Shown here: positions 10,252 through 23,800 of the stretch, piece after piece
How the letters are laid out: every line of letters begins with the position of its first letter
Position numbering within the stretch: the stretch's first letter is position 1
DNA from: Primula veris
Lineage: Eukaryota > Streptophyta > Magnoliopsida > Ericales > Primulaceae
Reading direction: 5' to 3'
Length of the DNA: 64,000 nucleotides
NCBI GenBank assembly: GCA_963682055.1
Contig: OY821750.1
Span: 15,502,501-15,566,500, forward strand
Notes under the pieces: model-generated
What the model was told of the DNA's origin: nothing
What the model saw: the letters and a program-made list of their open reading frames with translations, nothing else
The model's database searches: none
Position numbers and translations under genes: made by a program

Positions 10252-12703
10252 TCAAAAAAGTTTCTTCCATGGCGCAGCTGCTTCAGTGCGTGTTTGTTCC
10301 CACCGTGCTATAATTCCTGGCATTGGGAAGATCCCTTATTTAGGAATAACCTGAGAATAGTGACAACTGTTGACGAACACTATTACAGTCGAGATGTAAT
10401 ATGTCGTTCCCTGAGGCGGACCAGTATAAAGAGGTAAAAAAGTGGCGTTTCATACTTGTACCACTCCATTTTTATTTGGCCATAAGGACAACAATACAAT
10501 TGGCATATTATAATGAGAACCAATTAAAAAACCATAATACGGAAATCTCATCCATTTGTCAGAAGGGACGGGATTTGTAGGATAAAAAAAATTCAAACTT
10601 GATAAAATATAATCATACTGGTAACCTTCAAAATCAAAATTCTCAAACAGCTCATAATAAACACCTTTCATTTGCTGCAGCTCTTGAAACAACTCACATC
10701 TTACCGCATACCAATCATCTTCCCCATGCTCTTTACCCGTCGCATTTGCAAGTACCCGGAACCCACAGTTACCATCCCCACGTACATCATAAACCGTTTC
10801 GATGTAACTATGTAACATGACCCATATTTGGTCAATGTACAGGAAGGTTTTCCTATTGGGGGTGGGTTTAGGGTTTTGGTTTCGCGGCCTCCTAGTTGGG
10901 TTTACCCTTACCTCCGGTGTTTCATCCGCCTTACCTTTGCCCTTGTCTCTACTAGCACCAGCACTCTGTTCCTCCACATACTCCCATCCCGACTTATCTC
11001 TCTTACTAGAATTGTCTCCTTTTCTAGGTCTCCCCCTATTTTGTCTCACTTCGGGGTCATTCATGGATGTTCTAGATGCTACGGTTATCTCTTGGAGTTG
11101 TGTTTTCATACGCCGTTTTTCAACATTAGTTTTGCTAGAATAAACACTTTTAAACTCTTCTAGATCACCCTCTACCCCATAATCATCGATGTTCCCATTA
11201 TCATCAATTACGTCTAATTTTTTCCAGAATGGATGAATATATTCTAGAGGAGGAGGCTTTCCGAATAAAATATGTTCACTCATAATATGATGACAAGGTA
11301 ACCCGTGAGATGATTTGAAACCGCAAGAACAATTCTCATCAGCCTGGCCACTATATTTTTTGTGTTCTTGAAATAATAAATCAAAGGCATAGTGTGTGAT
11401 ATACGACCTAAGATTTATAAATAGAGGTGTTCGTTCAGAATGTGGAAAATAAGACTTGCATTTATCTAACTTCATTTTAATATCCTCAAACTGTTTTTAT
11501 AGAATTAATTCTATTCACCTCTATCCAAACATTTTCAAGCGTGCCAGTATTTGTGGAAAGGGATCTTTTTAGCTTTGCATTTTGTTGTTCGGCTCGATTG
11601 CTAGTTCTGTTACCTAGATGTGTTGTATGGTTAGTATAGCATGCAACAAACTTTTCAGAATAATCATTTAAAAGCTTGTCTACATACTTAATCACAGCAG
11701 GGTACGATTTGTAAGAGGAATTGAAAGAAGCTCGGTTATGATTGTACTCCTCTATCGACTCAGAATCAACCAATAAACCCCAATCATCAAGAAATGTTTG
11801 CCACTCCTCGTCTGGGATTTTTTTACGGCAGTTTTTCAAAACATTTTTGGCAATGTGAAAAGTGCACAAAATATGATGAGAATCGCGAAAAACAATGGAT
11901 AAAGCATTTATCAAGGCCATTTCCCTGTCGGTTACAAACACCCTAGGTAGTATACAACCCTCCAATGTATCTTTAAATTTTTTCCAATGCCCATATATAA
12001 CTTTCCTTTGTCTCATCACTCATGAAAACAAAACCTAAACAATATGTTTGGTTCGTTGATGTCATTCCTACGACTTCTAGAAATGACATATTAAAATGGT
12101 TTGTCCTATATGTACAATCCATTAACAAGACATCAGGAAAAGCTTTGAACATTCTTATAGAATCGGGGTGTGCAAAAAACAAGTTCTCAAGGCAATGGGT
12201 TGTTGGGTTCATATTATAGTAGAATGTGTAGCGATGTCTATCCAACAAATTAAACAGTTCATGTATCGGGTTTCTACCATCTCGTTCTTTAAATTTCAGT
12301 CCAGCCAAAAAAAATTGTCAGCATTTCGATTTTTTATGGCCTCTAATATTGCACTAACTTTAAAACTATTTTGCCTTAAAGTTTTAACCATTTCTTTTTC
12401 CTCTTGTGTTAAACGAGCACGTCGTGCTTGCCCTTGGAGGTAAATTGGAGGTGGGTGGTTATGTTGGCCATTTTCTACTTGACACATCCATTCACCATTA
12501 ACTACGTAACCCTTAATGAAAAATGGACAATCTTTTTTCTTTGTACCTGAATTTACGAAATATGGTTTCTTTTTTTCATAAACCCCCGATTTATCACACA
12601 CAATATTAACATACGGTGCTCTTCTCCCATCACCCCCTCCGGACCTACGAATCGTGAGAATGAAACCCCAATTTTCAGCCACATCAGCAAGATCAGCAAG
12701 CAT
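10252..12703 (-). pseudogene. MULE-1 transposase fused to OTU protease domain, broken
   Basis: Minus-strand pieces, in order: a FAR1/WRKY-GCM1-like DNA-binding region (12703-12296, CDKSG ... CPFFIKG ... ENGQHNH); the MULE DDE core with LLMDCTYRTN and VFVTDREM; the C-T-F-H-I-A-K-N motif; a SWIM zinc finger (C-S-C ... C-H-H); an AT-hook-like RGRPRKG; and an OTU domain with the D-G-N-C nucleophile motif. Breaks: frameshifts near 12300 and 12000, a 4-bp insertion near 11500 relative to MULE-2, a stop at 10450-10452 where tryptophan is expected inside the OTU domain, and a later TAA. The catalytic-His segment NSCHY survives in frame beyond that stop. The N-terminal 40 or so residues present in MULE-2 are missing, because homology stops near 12709. 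Databases sometimes mislabel this architecture as 'PKS-NRPS hybrid synthetase'. Confidence 0.85.
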
Positions 12704-12877
12704 TTCATTTTATTGAACTCTGCACGTAGTAAGTCCACTTCGGTTTAGCTTTTAGCCGTTTGAACGATTTGAAATTGCGGCGCAACATCGCTTTCTGAAA
12801 AAAAAAACCCAATAAAAAACGATTTATAAGTATTGAAATATACAAATAAAAAAATAACAATCAAATATTAATGAAGT

Positions 12878-14534
12878 TTAATTAGTTGTTACCATTTTAA
12901 TGAACAACCCCGTATGCTCCCGGAAACCGTGAGATGGTCGGGCAAGTTCAGGTGGGTTTATAAAGATGCGGGTCCTCTCTCTATACCATCTCATGTAATC
13001 CCGTGACGTCCCCGTGCCAAATTCGCCGTTAATAAGCCGGTTGTGGCGGTCATTTCACACGGTTATAAACTCTGTAAAAAGTGCAGGCCAATCGTGTTTT
13101 TGCCCAATCTCATATCTTCTATCCTTGCCATGACCCTGTCTGGGTTTCCAAATATATGTAGGGACCCGCTGAACAAAACCGAACTGTCTCATGAACCTGT
13201 CCACGGGGTGGAACTCAATCTTCTCATTACAAATGAGAGGCACAGAACAATGCCACATATCACGGCCCCGCATGCAGTATTCCGGATAGTCATCGAGTCT
13301 CCCGTAAGGTTGCCAGACTATCTGTAATCAGTAAAATTATTATTAGAATATGTAAACAAGGGTTTAAAAATACTAGTAATAAATTCTGCGAACATAAGAC
13401 CAATGCAAACATATACAACATATAATACGTAAGTTGCATGTAGGAAATAAGAAAGTTAAAATTTACCTGTTCATGCGACATATGATCAAACTGATCACGT
13501 ATGTGGACCACATTATGTCTGTAGACATATGGCTTATCATTAGTAAGCCTCCAAATCTTCCATCTGTAAAATACAAACAAAACCCGATAAATAATAAATA
13601 TAAATAAGATAAGTAAATGATAGATGACACAATAAAAAAACACAAATCCAATACAAAAACTAAATAATATCATACCTGTAACCGAGGGGGAACCTAGGCC
13701 AACCCTCAGGTGGCTCGATATCTTCCGGCAGCTCTTCACATGGTCTAACCGGCAGTAGTCTGGTCATCGCCCACATATCGAGAAACATCACCGCCCCGCT
13801 TACTCCGTTTGCCTTACCACGTACCAACTTGCATAGATTAGCCTCTAACCAGGCCAGAAGAGCTGATCCCCAACTATACTCTGCACATGTATCAAAATCC
13901 TCCAGAAATGGCAGAGGCCAGAGTGGAATCTGATCACTGCTTTTATTTGAAAACACATGTGCCCCCAGTAATAATAACATGGCAGCCCTAGACTGATATA
14001 GCAAACGCTCCTCACTAGGGTTGGGGGGTAATTCACCAAAGGTGTGTAACATCCAATCAAGTCTAACTGTCAAACAGTTTGTATCCACTTGATTGTCAGC
14101 CGGTCTAACACCCAACAAACTCTCTATCATATCTAACCTGCTCGCCCTGTTATCATTCCACTCCGATCGGGTAACAGCAAGACCATCCACCCTGAGACCA
14201 AGCATAATCTCTACATCCTGTAAAGATATCCCCAACTCTCCACCGACAAAATAGAACGAGTGCGTCTCATCACGCCACCTATCAACTAAGGCTGTAAGCA
14301 AGCCTCGGTCTACGCTATAATTACCTATAGTGTGAATACCATAAAAACCAGCTCTAATCATATTTTCAACTACTCTGCCAGGCGTCGGTATCTGCCAACT
14401 ATAATTATAAACCCTAATCTTATGGGCATCTCCTCTACCCGCTTCTCTTCAGCATCCCAAGTCTGATTAGAAATATGACCGGTCTGTCGTAAAATGCCCA
14501 ACCTGCCTTTAATCTGTGGACCTGGCTCTGCCAT
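12878..14534 (-). pseudogene. MULE-1 plant mobile domain (PMD) gene, broken
   Basis: Resembles the plant mobile domain family (MAIN/MAIL1-like, often named 'serine/threonine-protein phosphatase 7 long form homolog'). Start ATG 14532-14534 (MAEPGPQ). Exon 1 runs to 13676, exon 2 is 13563-13467, and exon 3 starts at 13321. Splice sites are canonical (TACAG|GTATG, TTACAG|ATGG, ACAG|GTAAAT, TTACAG|ATAG) and phases agree. The body shows GLLTALVDRW, GELGISLQDVEIMLGL and WHCSVPLICNEKIEFHPVDR, typical PMD signatures. Two defects: a frameshift near 14380-14420, and a TGA at 13055-13057 where Trp is likely; beyond it the frame stays open to TAA 12878-12880. Its function in transposition is unknown. Confidence 0.75.
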
Positions 14535-14584
14535 CCTAACTATTTTTATTTTTAACAATAAAAACAACATAAGAAACATACACA

Positions 14585-14810
14585 TTTAATGATAACCAAA
14601 CAATTATTTTAATTATCTAATTAAACAATGATAACCAATTAATGATAACCAAACAATGATAACTCAATGATAACCAATTAATGATAACTAAATAATGATA
14701 ACTCAATGATAACCAATTAATAATAACCAAACAATGATAACTCAATTTTTTAATCATAACCAAACACATTTAATGATAACCAAACAATGATAACTCAATT
14801 TTTTTATAAA
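14585..14810. repeat. AATGATAACCAA minisatellite
   Basis: Repeats of AATGATAACCAA/AATGATAACTCA words, with a higher period near 33 bp, directly upstream of the PMD gene start on the minus strand, i.e. in its probable 5' flank. Confidence 0.75.
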
Positions 14811-15055
14811 ACGGGACAAATATCAACAACCCCAATTTTTATTGGTGATTTGGGCAAACAAACTAATTAAAAAACATAATTTTATAAAAACCCCAAATTT
14901 TCAAAACGGATAAATATTAATAAAGCGTAACAATTTTTATTTTTCTCAATCAAAACAAATAACCATCATAAACATGTAACATCATGACCAAACCATTAGT
15001 AATAAATATCTAAATAAACAAATTTGAATAAAAACCCTAATTTTTTTATTAAATG
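14811..15055. other. MULE-1 noncoding interior
   Basis: AT-rich DNA with no coding frame; probably 5' flank of the PMD gene. Confidence 0.5.
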
Positions 15056-15369
15056 GGACAAATATCAACAATTATTATAATTTCTATAATTAATATAAAC
15101 AAACAACAAACAATTATATATAGCTAAGTGAATTATGGATTTGCATATTTTATATATATTTTCCTATTTTACAAATTGAAATTACACAAAATAAATAAAT
15201 AATGCAAAAATGAGATAAATATCAACAATTATTATAATTTCTATAATTAATATAAACAAACAACAAACAATTATATATAGCTAAGTGAATAATCAATTTG
15301 CATATTTTATATATTTTTTCCTATTTTACAAATTGAAATTACACAAAATAAATAATAAATTAAAGAATA
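15056..15369. repeat. Tandem duplication, 157-bp unit
   Basis: 15056-15212 is repeated at 15213-15369 with few differences (both carry ATCAACAATTATTATAATTT and AATTATATATAGCTAAGTGA). It is noncoding, between the PMD gene and the right end of MULE-1. Confidence 0.85.
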
Positions 15370-15639
15370 AAAGCACAACCTTCAATTATGGATAAATTTG
15401 ATTGATGATTTGGGGTTTTTTGTTAAGAAAGTTGATAGTTATTGTGGTCGATTGATTTGAGTTTTTTTAGATGAAAAATTTGGGTTTTTTTAAGAAAGAG
15501 AGTGTAGTATAAATTATTATTATTTTTTTTAAAACGTGAAATTCTGTTTTTAATGGACTGTCTGTGTAATTTTTGCGCAGGGACTGACTGTGTAATTTCT
15601 GAAAAATGGGGACTGACTGTGTAATTTCTGCTGAATTGC

Positions 15640-15902
15640 TGCAGACCGTAGATTTAATCTACGGTTCACAGTGATTCGCTGTAAACCGTAGATTCAATTC
15701 ACTGTAAACCGTAAATTTAATCTACGGTTTGCAGTGAATCACTGTAAACCGTAGATTAAATTTAATCTACGGTTTGCAGTGAATCACTGTAAACCGTAGA
15801 TTAAATTTAATCTACGATTTGCACAGAACCACTGTAAACCGTAGAAAAAATCCACGGTTTGTGTGTTTTTACAGAATTTTTATAGTATAAAAATCCAACC
15901 TC
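15640..15902. repeat. MULE-1 right terminal region with palindrome array
   Basis: Five or more ACCGTAGATT...AATCTACGGT palindromes alternate with GCAGTGAATCACTGTAA spacers that are themselves nearly palindromic. The array ends in TAGTATAAAAATCCAACCTC, the inverted partner of the left terminus. Confidence 0.85.
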
Positions 15903-15911
15903 AATCGTATA

Positions 15912-17799
15912 ATATATAATATAGATTTGACTAACCATTCAGCATATATTCATTTATATATTTCATTCAATAAACATTACACAATAATATATCGATATTA
16001 TTTCACATGAATATAAATCTTATAACAAGAATCACAAGTCGAGAATTCAGCATCGTCTTTTCTTTTTTTTTTTTTGTTTTCCCAACTGCCCAAAGCCATT
16101 ATTGTGTGCCATTTCATCCTCTCTTTTTTATTCATGTTCCTCATTATTATCATAACAACACCGCCTTCAAGACCAACCCCGAATAGGTTTTATCCTCAAT
16201 TTGAAATTGATATTTAATTTCTTTTATTGTTTTCTACTCAAGGATTTTGATTGTTCCATCAGTGTAGAACCATTTATATACAACACGGTGGGAGTGTAGA
16301 TGAAATCGGTATAATCTGATGAATTGGAGTAAAAAGAGGTTTAATTGGAGTTTGGTGGTGTCTATCATGGAGATAAATTGTGTTTTTCAGCGTTCAACTT
16401 ATTTTTTTTGTTTCTGTGCCGAGCATTCTCATTAGTCGCTATAAAAAATTTATACTATCCTAATTAATACAGGAAAAAATAAAATAAAATAAAATAAAAA
16501 TGTGTTCCAACAGTATGTATTATTATGACGACATGTATATGGCAGACATTTTAGACGTGTATTCAAATTCTGTTTATATTTTGGACATTTAGAGCATTTC
16601 TATCTGTTTCCTCAAAACATATTTTTTTATAGTTATAATATTGTTATGATTGTTAAATGATAATAAATAAATAAAAAGAAATAATATAGGGTTATTATAA
16701 GAAAATTAATAAGCAAACTGGAATTTTGTATAAATGTAAACGGTTTCTTAAAATATATAAAATGTGTTAGATTTGAGTAAATGGTTGAGTTAACTGGTGC
16801 GGATGCTCTTCCAAAACATTGTCAACATTTCTTTTCGAATATAAAATGCAATACGTTGATTAAGACAGATCAAAATTACTATGCAAGAGGTAAGATTCGA
16901 ACAGGCAAAAAAAAAATCTGCAAATGCCCCAATCACATGAGTAATTTTATTTGTTTTAGTTGGGACTGTCAACGTGCTATTTTTTTCCTATCGGCTTACA
17001 AATGCCCATAATAATGTTAAATGTCTTCACTTCTTTTTTGGCAAAACGCTTGCTGCTCCTTGCGGCATCATTTATTAATCGACAGATAAATGTTAACATA
17101 CTCATGTTTTGCGGTCTTTTAGATTAAATATTGGCCCTGTAGCTTCTCTTTGCCATAATGTAATTTCATAAGCGTTGTTAATACAGACAGATACTATCTC
17201 CTTCTCTTTTCAATTATCTTCTTTCTTTCTTGTTTATAATTTTGACCATTCGGATTTGGTTTTTGCAAATCTTTGTACTGACAAAATTGAAATTGGTTGC
17301 AACCCTGTTTAAGTACAGATATTATATTTACCACCACCTAATTTTTGGTCAACAATAAAGTTAGTCCACCAAACTATCATTTGTCCTAATGATCTCAGGG
17401 ATAACTTTATGAGAAATAATACAGCACAGTGACCTTTCTAGGGGACAAAACTAGACATATGGCGATATATTACACCAATTTACTAAGTTAGAAAATTCGG
17501 AGTAAAGCCGTCGAAATACAAAAAACAAACACACAGGTGTACAAGAGTATTTCGCACTATGAAGCACAGGTACTCCGAAGATGGTGAACTACCTATACCG
17601 GGTTTACCGTGGGTACTTATATATTTAACAATAATATAAATTAATTAGCATATATTATTAGGTATAGTCATAGGAGCACATACAAAACATTAAGATACCA
17701 TAAGCTATGTACGAACATTCTGAAAAGTGTTTTCGGTCATTTTCTCTATTATTCTCTTTCTACTTCTATCAGAGGTTATATAATATACGATAAATATCC
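15912..17799. other. Intergenic region 3' of the BTB gene
   Basis: No coding frame with recognisable similarity. Contains homopolymer runs (for example near 16065) and AT-rich DNA. Short open frames near 16780-17011 on both strands look incidental. Confidence 0.5.
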
Positions 17800-17895
17800 G
17801 TCATACCCGTATTTTTGAAATTTCAAAATTGGCATATTACCGTACTCGTATCATACGGTACCCGTACCCAGTACCCGTATAGGTGCTTCCTAGCT
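17800..17895. repeat. GTACCCGTA-rich tract just past the BTB stop codon
   Basis: Several copies of TACCCGTA/CCGTACTCGTA occur in under 100 bp, ending at the stop codon. Such CCCGTA-rich DNA is frequent in small plant hAT-like repeats, but no complete ends are visible. It would form the start of the host gene's 3' UTR. Confidence 0.35.
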
Positions 17896-20800
17896 TTAGC
17901 GGAAGTACCCGTAGAGCTCCAAGAAGCAAATACAAAAGTTCCATGGGTTAACAAGATCAGTCGTAGGGGCAGTCAAAACAACTCTGAAATATCTAAATCG
18001 AAGCAAAGCATTGGGTCCAACAATAGGCCACGATGCAAACTGGCCTGGTTTGCACATAGTCTGATCATTTTCATGAACTCTCAAGTTAGTCCAAGTTCTT
18101 CCATCCTGAGAACCCTGTAATATATCAGCAAATAGAATCTCCGAAATTTAGGTTTCTTTTTTGTTGCAATTGCCTCGTTAAACATAATATAATCCCAACG
18201 GATTAAAGTCCATAAAACCAAAAGTGTAACCACATTGTCCTCAAAATAAAACCAATAACGCATTCTGGAACAGAGAACATAATTAACACTTTTCTCGAAT
18301 ATTTTTTAGGAGGGACAGATTTCTATTTACCTGGAAACTCCAAGATCTTACATAGGCCCTGGAACCATCTTGTCTCAGCGTATAATAGTTGCACATAAGC
18401 TGCATCCACCAAACAGGCCACATAGTTTTAAAACATACTCTGAATGTGTAATTGCATATTTCTAAGAACTGACCAACTTACATTAACTAATTTGCAAGGA
18501 AAGAGAAAATCACACAAGAAAGTAATGTAACAAACTACCATATTATCTTTTATCAGACTGATTTACGACATGCATATTTTAACCCGAGTAAGTGATATAA
18601 GACCACAGACTAGAAACCTCCTGGTATTATTGCCTTTCCCTCACAATTTATAGTTGGCATTCAGATCAAGGCTAGCTTCAACATATACTCATTTAGCTAA
18701 AAGCTAGTTACAGTTATTGTGATAAGAAAGAAACGTGTTATCTAGTAAAGTAACCAATCTAGGGTAAAATTGCATACTTGATGGTCTTGGCCAATATCAA
18801 TCGCCCACCATGAGCTGAATATTCCATCTTCAACCCGTGGCCCAGCAAAGGACGTCCCCTACATTTAAATAAAACATTTCAATTTCTATTCTGATAAAAC
18901 ACAAACAAATTATAGGCATTTCAATAACCACCTTTTTTGGTACCTGGTAAGTCCTTGAAGCCAATACTTTAGGGTCTGTAAATCTTGAAATGGGGCTGCT
19001 AGCACTAATGCAAACTCTCTGCAACAGACCACTACCAAAAATTAGGTACCTAGTTCTATGATTAAGATCTGCAAATGAAGATGGAGATAATTCTATCAGA
19101 ATCATACCCTTGCAAGAATGGGATTTACCCACTGATGTTCCCCATATGATGTGCCAGCACAATATAGAACTCCATTACAGTCCCCATCACATATATACTG
19201 TAGCTCCTTAAAGCTAGTTTGGCGATGCTGGAACCTTGCACTACAATGTGAGATCAAATAAATAATTTGTTTTTAACTACATTAGTTCAAAGGACTCGAG
19301 TACAAGGATTAATCATCCAATTGGCTGATAAGGCGTACAACCACAATGAAATATGTTCTTGGTGTGTAGTGTATATGTTTATTACTTCCCAAAACATCCA
19401 CTAGACAAATGCCAAAGACAAAACAAGAGACCAAGGCCATTCAGACAGTTTTACACTTAAAAGTTAATTCGAATCGAAAAATGGCTTATAAGTTGTCAAC
19501 AAGTTTAGGTACATAATTGCTCTAAACTCAAACTTACTACTTACTCCTCGTCACCTTCAGGATTAGCCAATCCGGAATCTAAATAACAAGTAGCCTCCTT
19601 AACCTGTTAAAAGTACCAGTAAAAAATCAAAAAGAGAAACTTCTTCAAAGCAAAACCTTAATTGATCTAGTTTAATACTGCACACATTGCCATAAAAACG
19701 AATCAACGGTTTGGAAATATACATAAAGAAAAAGTCCAAACACTAAGCTGGGGTTTCATTGTTCTCATAAAACTGGAGAGACTAATTGTTTGGGGCTTTA
19801 TTAGTTGTTTACACTTTACAGCCATTTGATACAGCGACTCTACCCAATTGATAAATTAGTTGTCAAACTTACCATAGAATGAAAAATGTTAATCTTTCTG
19901 CTGAGATTGCTTCTTTCCAACTGTGCCATGATAAAACGGGAACACGATTATGACAGTTTAGCTAAGTTAAGAAACATTGTCAAAATATCACGACCTTTTT
20001 TTAGTTATTTGTCATGTACCTTGTCGAGCAAGGAGCATGGAAGTAACGGCATGCGTACAAGTGGCAACAAGTAATTGAGCGATTGAAACCTGTCTCCAAA
20101 AAGAAGTTCAGGAGTCGAATTAAGCATCATCTCATCAACAAATTCCCACTCAACGATTTCCACTGCTTGCAAGCACCATAGAAGGATCGCATTTAACACT
20201 CTTTCTTCAGATGTTACTGTCAAATCCGGATGCTGCAGAAAATAATATAAGCATATATAAGAAATTATACATTCAGTATCAAAACTACAAATATTTAATT
20301 ATATTTATTTTCAGGCATAGCTTTTTCAGTCATCTCAACGTTTCAGAAGATTCTCCGCCATCAAATAATTTACTGTTAGTCGCCTAGAGTAATGTGCCCC
20401 CCTCCTTCTTTGACAAACAGAAACTTGCACTTTGGAGGTCACAAAGTATCTCCTCAACATTAAAGGTGTTAATAACCTCTTTTAAAGTCAACGGGTAGGG
20501 GAAAGTTTCAACATATTGAGATAAAAGGGGACTGTTCTCAAGTATCACATACATAAAGACTAACAAAAAATCATCATCAGAAAAAGGTGGCCAAATTATA
20601 CAGCCTGTAATTTAACGACATTTTAGAACCCCTGGCCTCTATGTTACAACTATTGAAATTTACGATCAGACACGACTTCGGTGTTGTAAACAAACTTGTA
20701 ACGAGAACCTACCTTAAGAATATTGGTAAATGTAGCCTCATCTAAGGGGACGAAATCAGAGCTTGCAGTTGTACAATAATCAAAGTGCATTGCGAATACC

Positions 20801-23800
20801 CTCTCAGACTCTTCTTCTATTACGTTGCAAGAAGGAACATACGAAATTACTTGAAGAATTGGGCTCACTGTATCCTGCAATAGACTGCAATTGTTAGCCT
20901 CAAAATAAATAAATACAGGCCAATAACTAGCAGTAGTTTTCAGGTTCCGGGTCGATTAATCTTGTTCTTAATAAAAACTCTTGTTGTATTGACCTTCTTC
21001 CATTATGAGAACACCATCCCTGCATATGATATATAGATACACGTATCAATATTAATTATTCAATCAATGTAGAGTTTTCTCTTCTCTATTTAGCAGATGT
21101 TCGCATACTCAATACCTCGCCACTCTTTCATATCTACCCATACAAGCACTTAGTCAGAAAAACAGAAACAAGTATTGTTAAAATGAAAAATAAGCTTCTA
21201 TTGAAGTCAGATTAAAAGTACCTCTGAGAGATATTCCAACAAGGTCTTGCAACACTCTTGATGAAAAAGTCTAACCCCGAGTCGATCTGCTAACAATAAA
21301 AGCTGAAGTAGCAAGTTACCAACATCCAGTGAACCAAAATCCTTGTTGAGTTCCCCACTATACAAAAAGTCTATCATAACTTTAAATGCTTCTACATGTA
21401 TATCGTGTAAGATGACTTTCGAGGAAATACTCTCACTCATTCCATTAGTGAACATCTGTTAAATGCAAAGAACTTATTCAACAATAACATACTTGAGTAT
21501 CATTTTTATAGGGCTTAGCAGAAAATCAGGAGTACTAAGAATAAAAAATTTGATCGCTATATCACTTTTCAACTCTAGTTTTATCAGGGCAAGGGCAATT
21601 TGATATCTTTAGATGCACAACTATAATAGAACAGTCATGGGTGTCAACGCCAAGATACCAAAAAAAATAAAAGCAGATTCGTATGCGAGGATTAAGTTAT
21701 TTGAATTGTTGACCAGTTAAAGTTATGTCAGATGGAAATTGTATTTCAGATGATGAAGAGTTAATTCAAATATGCTATGTACATATTTTTAGAATCAGAA
21801 AAAGAGAAGGCAAACTGAAACGTGGATACTTTATTCAAGATCACTGGCCTTGTCGATACCATATTCAATAGTTCAAAGGGATACGCCAGAATTGGATATA
21901 TAGACTTCATAATTAAACATTAGTTAAGATGTTGCTTACCATCCTCCATAAAAATCTGGAGTTCTAAGGAGAGACAAACTAGTTTTACGTTTCAAGTTTC
22001 AACAATATCAACTGTTTTCGTTTGTTTCAAATTACAAATTAAGACTACAACCTCAAAACAGTAACTTGCAATATAAAACAATTATTTTGGATATACAATT
22101 GGACAGGCTAAGATAAATATTTCATTCGGATGCTATTTTCGTTACAACGCAAATTTTCTCACCTTGAAAAATGGGGAGCTCCATAGGGAAAGAATAATTT
22201 TATGTGCGCGTAAAGCAAAACCATCAGTGCCGATACAAATATCCACATCACTGTACTCCCCGTTTAGGAGAAATTCCGTAAGTTTTATTACACTGAGTGG
22301 AAATCCAGAAGGAAAAGCTGCACCGCATTGGGGCTTAGAACTGGAATACGATATCTCCACATTTTGACCTGAGTCAAATAACTTTTTGTCTAGCTTAAAG
22401 CGTTCGATTATTTCTTCACATTGCTTGGTCAAAGACAGTACTTCAAATTTTACGCTCAAAACACGTAAGTCATTCAGTTGTGACTCTATAATCTGCACCA
22501 AATTAAACAAGATGTACATCTCTGTTACCTCCATAACAAGTCAGAATTTTTCTGTTGACTAATAAACCACAACTCACCTGTATACTATCTATCTTAAAAG
22601 GCAGAAAATACGTTCAGCCAGTCACCTACATCCTATTTAATGGTTCGTTAACGTACGCTAGGAAAACTGGTTTTCATTAGTGATATGAAGAGAGTGGGAA
22701 TACTTATCCCGAATAAAAAGTTAATATCAGTCTTTTAAATACAACAAAGTCGCATTGTCAAATATGCAGATTTGTAATATTCTTTCAGAATTCTGTATAA
22801 AAATGGGAAACTTAGTCGAATTGTAAGGTGAAAATCAGGTCGAAAGCTAGGTTTCAGGTAAACATAACAAATAATAAAGCAAACATTTATTTACATTTCA
22901 GTTCCCATCGGGACACAGCTTACTATATAGCAAGTTTGGCAACAATAATTGTAAAAAACAACCAAAACGACACGGGCGTTAAGCTTAAAAAAGTAACTAC
23001 CTTGGTACGTCCAGTGTAGATATATTGCAGAAATGCATGCAAAACAGGATAGCTTACATCTTGAAAATATAAAACCTCTTGATCAAAATAATTTGGACTA
23101 AAACTTCCGGCAGCTGCCAATATTACCCTATGAGCAGGGACAGTCTTTTTCTCTTCCCCAACAACAAAGAAAATATCAGCTAAATCCAAACTCTCAAGAA
23201 AATTTTGTAATCCCCAATTTTCATCATCACAACTGCCTATTTCCAAATCTAAATTACCTTCCTCTTTCCCTTCGAGTTCACCGCAATCCACATGTTTCCA
23301 CAACGATGCATAATTTTGGGTCAATGGCAACACATTCACATTTCTATATCCGATGTGTTTATCCCAGCTGCTAAGCCCCACGTATTGAACATCGAAATTC
23401 GGCTTCGAATCAAGCCATTGAAAAACTAAATTCCGGAAAGGGTATTTCCCTTTCCCAATGCTAATCAACCCGTCGTAGACACTTATCCAATAGCTCTGGA
23501 AAGAAGAAGAACAACACAACCCGAGATTGGCCACGTCGACCATGGTTTTCCCATCCACTTCAATTTTCAATCTCTTGTTCCTGTGACTACCTATTATTAC
23601 GGTGTAATGAGGGCTATTATCTCTTTTGTAATGGTAATGTTGACTACCAACATGTTTGCGAAAAACAAGGGTAACGTCGTTGTTAGCGAAAGCTTCAAAC
23701 GCCACACAGCCTCTTCCAGCTTCTGGGAACCTTAAATCGTCACGCCAAGCACACTCGAAGGGTGCGACGGTTAGGAACTTGTTATGAAGTTTCTCACTCA

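Larger units (their letters stand above)
9351..15911 (-). mobile_element. MULE-1: complete Mutator-like element with TSD
   Basis: The element is 9360-15902 (6,543 bp). Its ends are inverted copies of GAGGTTGGATTTTTATACTA (9360-9379 and the reverse complement at 15883-15902), followed by a weaker inverted match of about 25 bp. Flanking 9-bp direct repeats are AATCATATA (9351-9359) and AATCGTATA (15903-15911), one mismatch apart. A 9-bp TSD is the hallmark of MULEs. It contains a transposase-OTU gene and a PMD gene, both minus strand and both broken. Similar DNA recurs as MULE-2 at 59.1 kb. Confidence 0.92.

Noticed and set aside
10599..11163. Plus-strand frames of 70-110 codons over the MULE-1 OTU/SWIM region
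   Set aside because: They are the antisense shadow of the transposase-OTU gene and recur in MULE-2 (60223-60787) only because the DNA is homologous.
10252..12703. Possible PKS-NRPS synthetase
   Set aside because: That name is attached to similar proteins in databases, but the motifs seen are MULE transposase, SWIM and OTU; no ketosynthase or adenylation motif is present.
16781..17011. 76-codon frame downstream of MULE-1
   Set aside because: Overlapping open frames on both strands in AT-rich DNA; no motif, promoter or splice support.
20384..20566. 60-codon open frame inside the BTB gene
   Set aside because: It lies between exons 4 and 5; splice sites on both sides join cleanly without it and it matches no domain.
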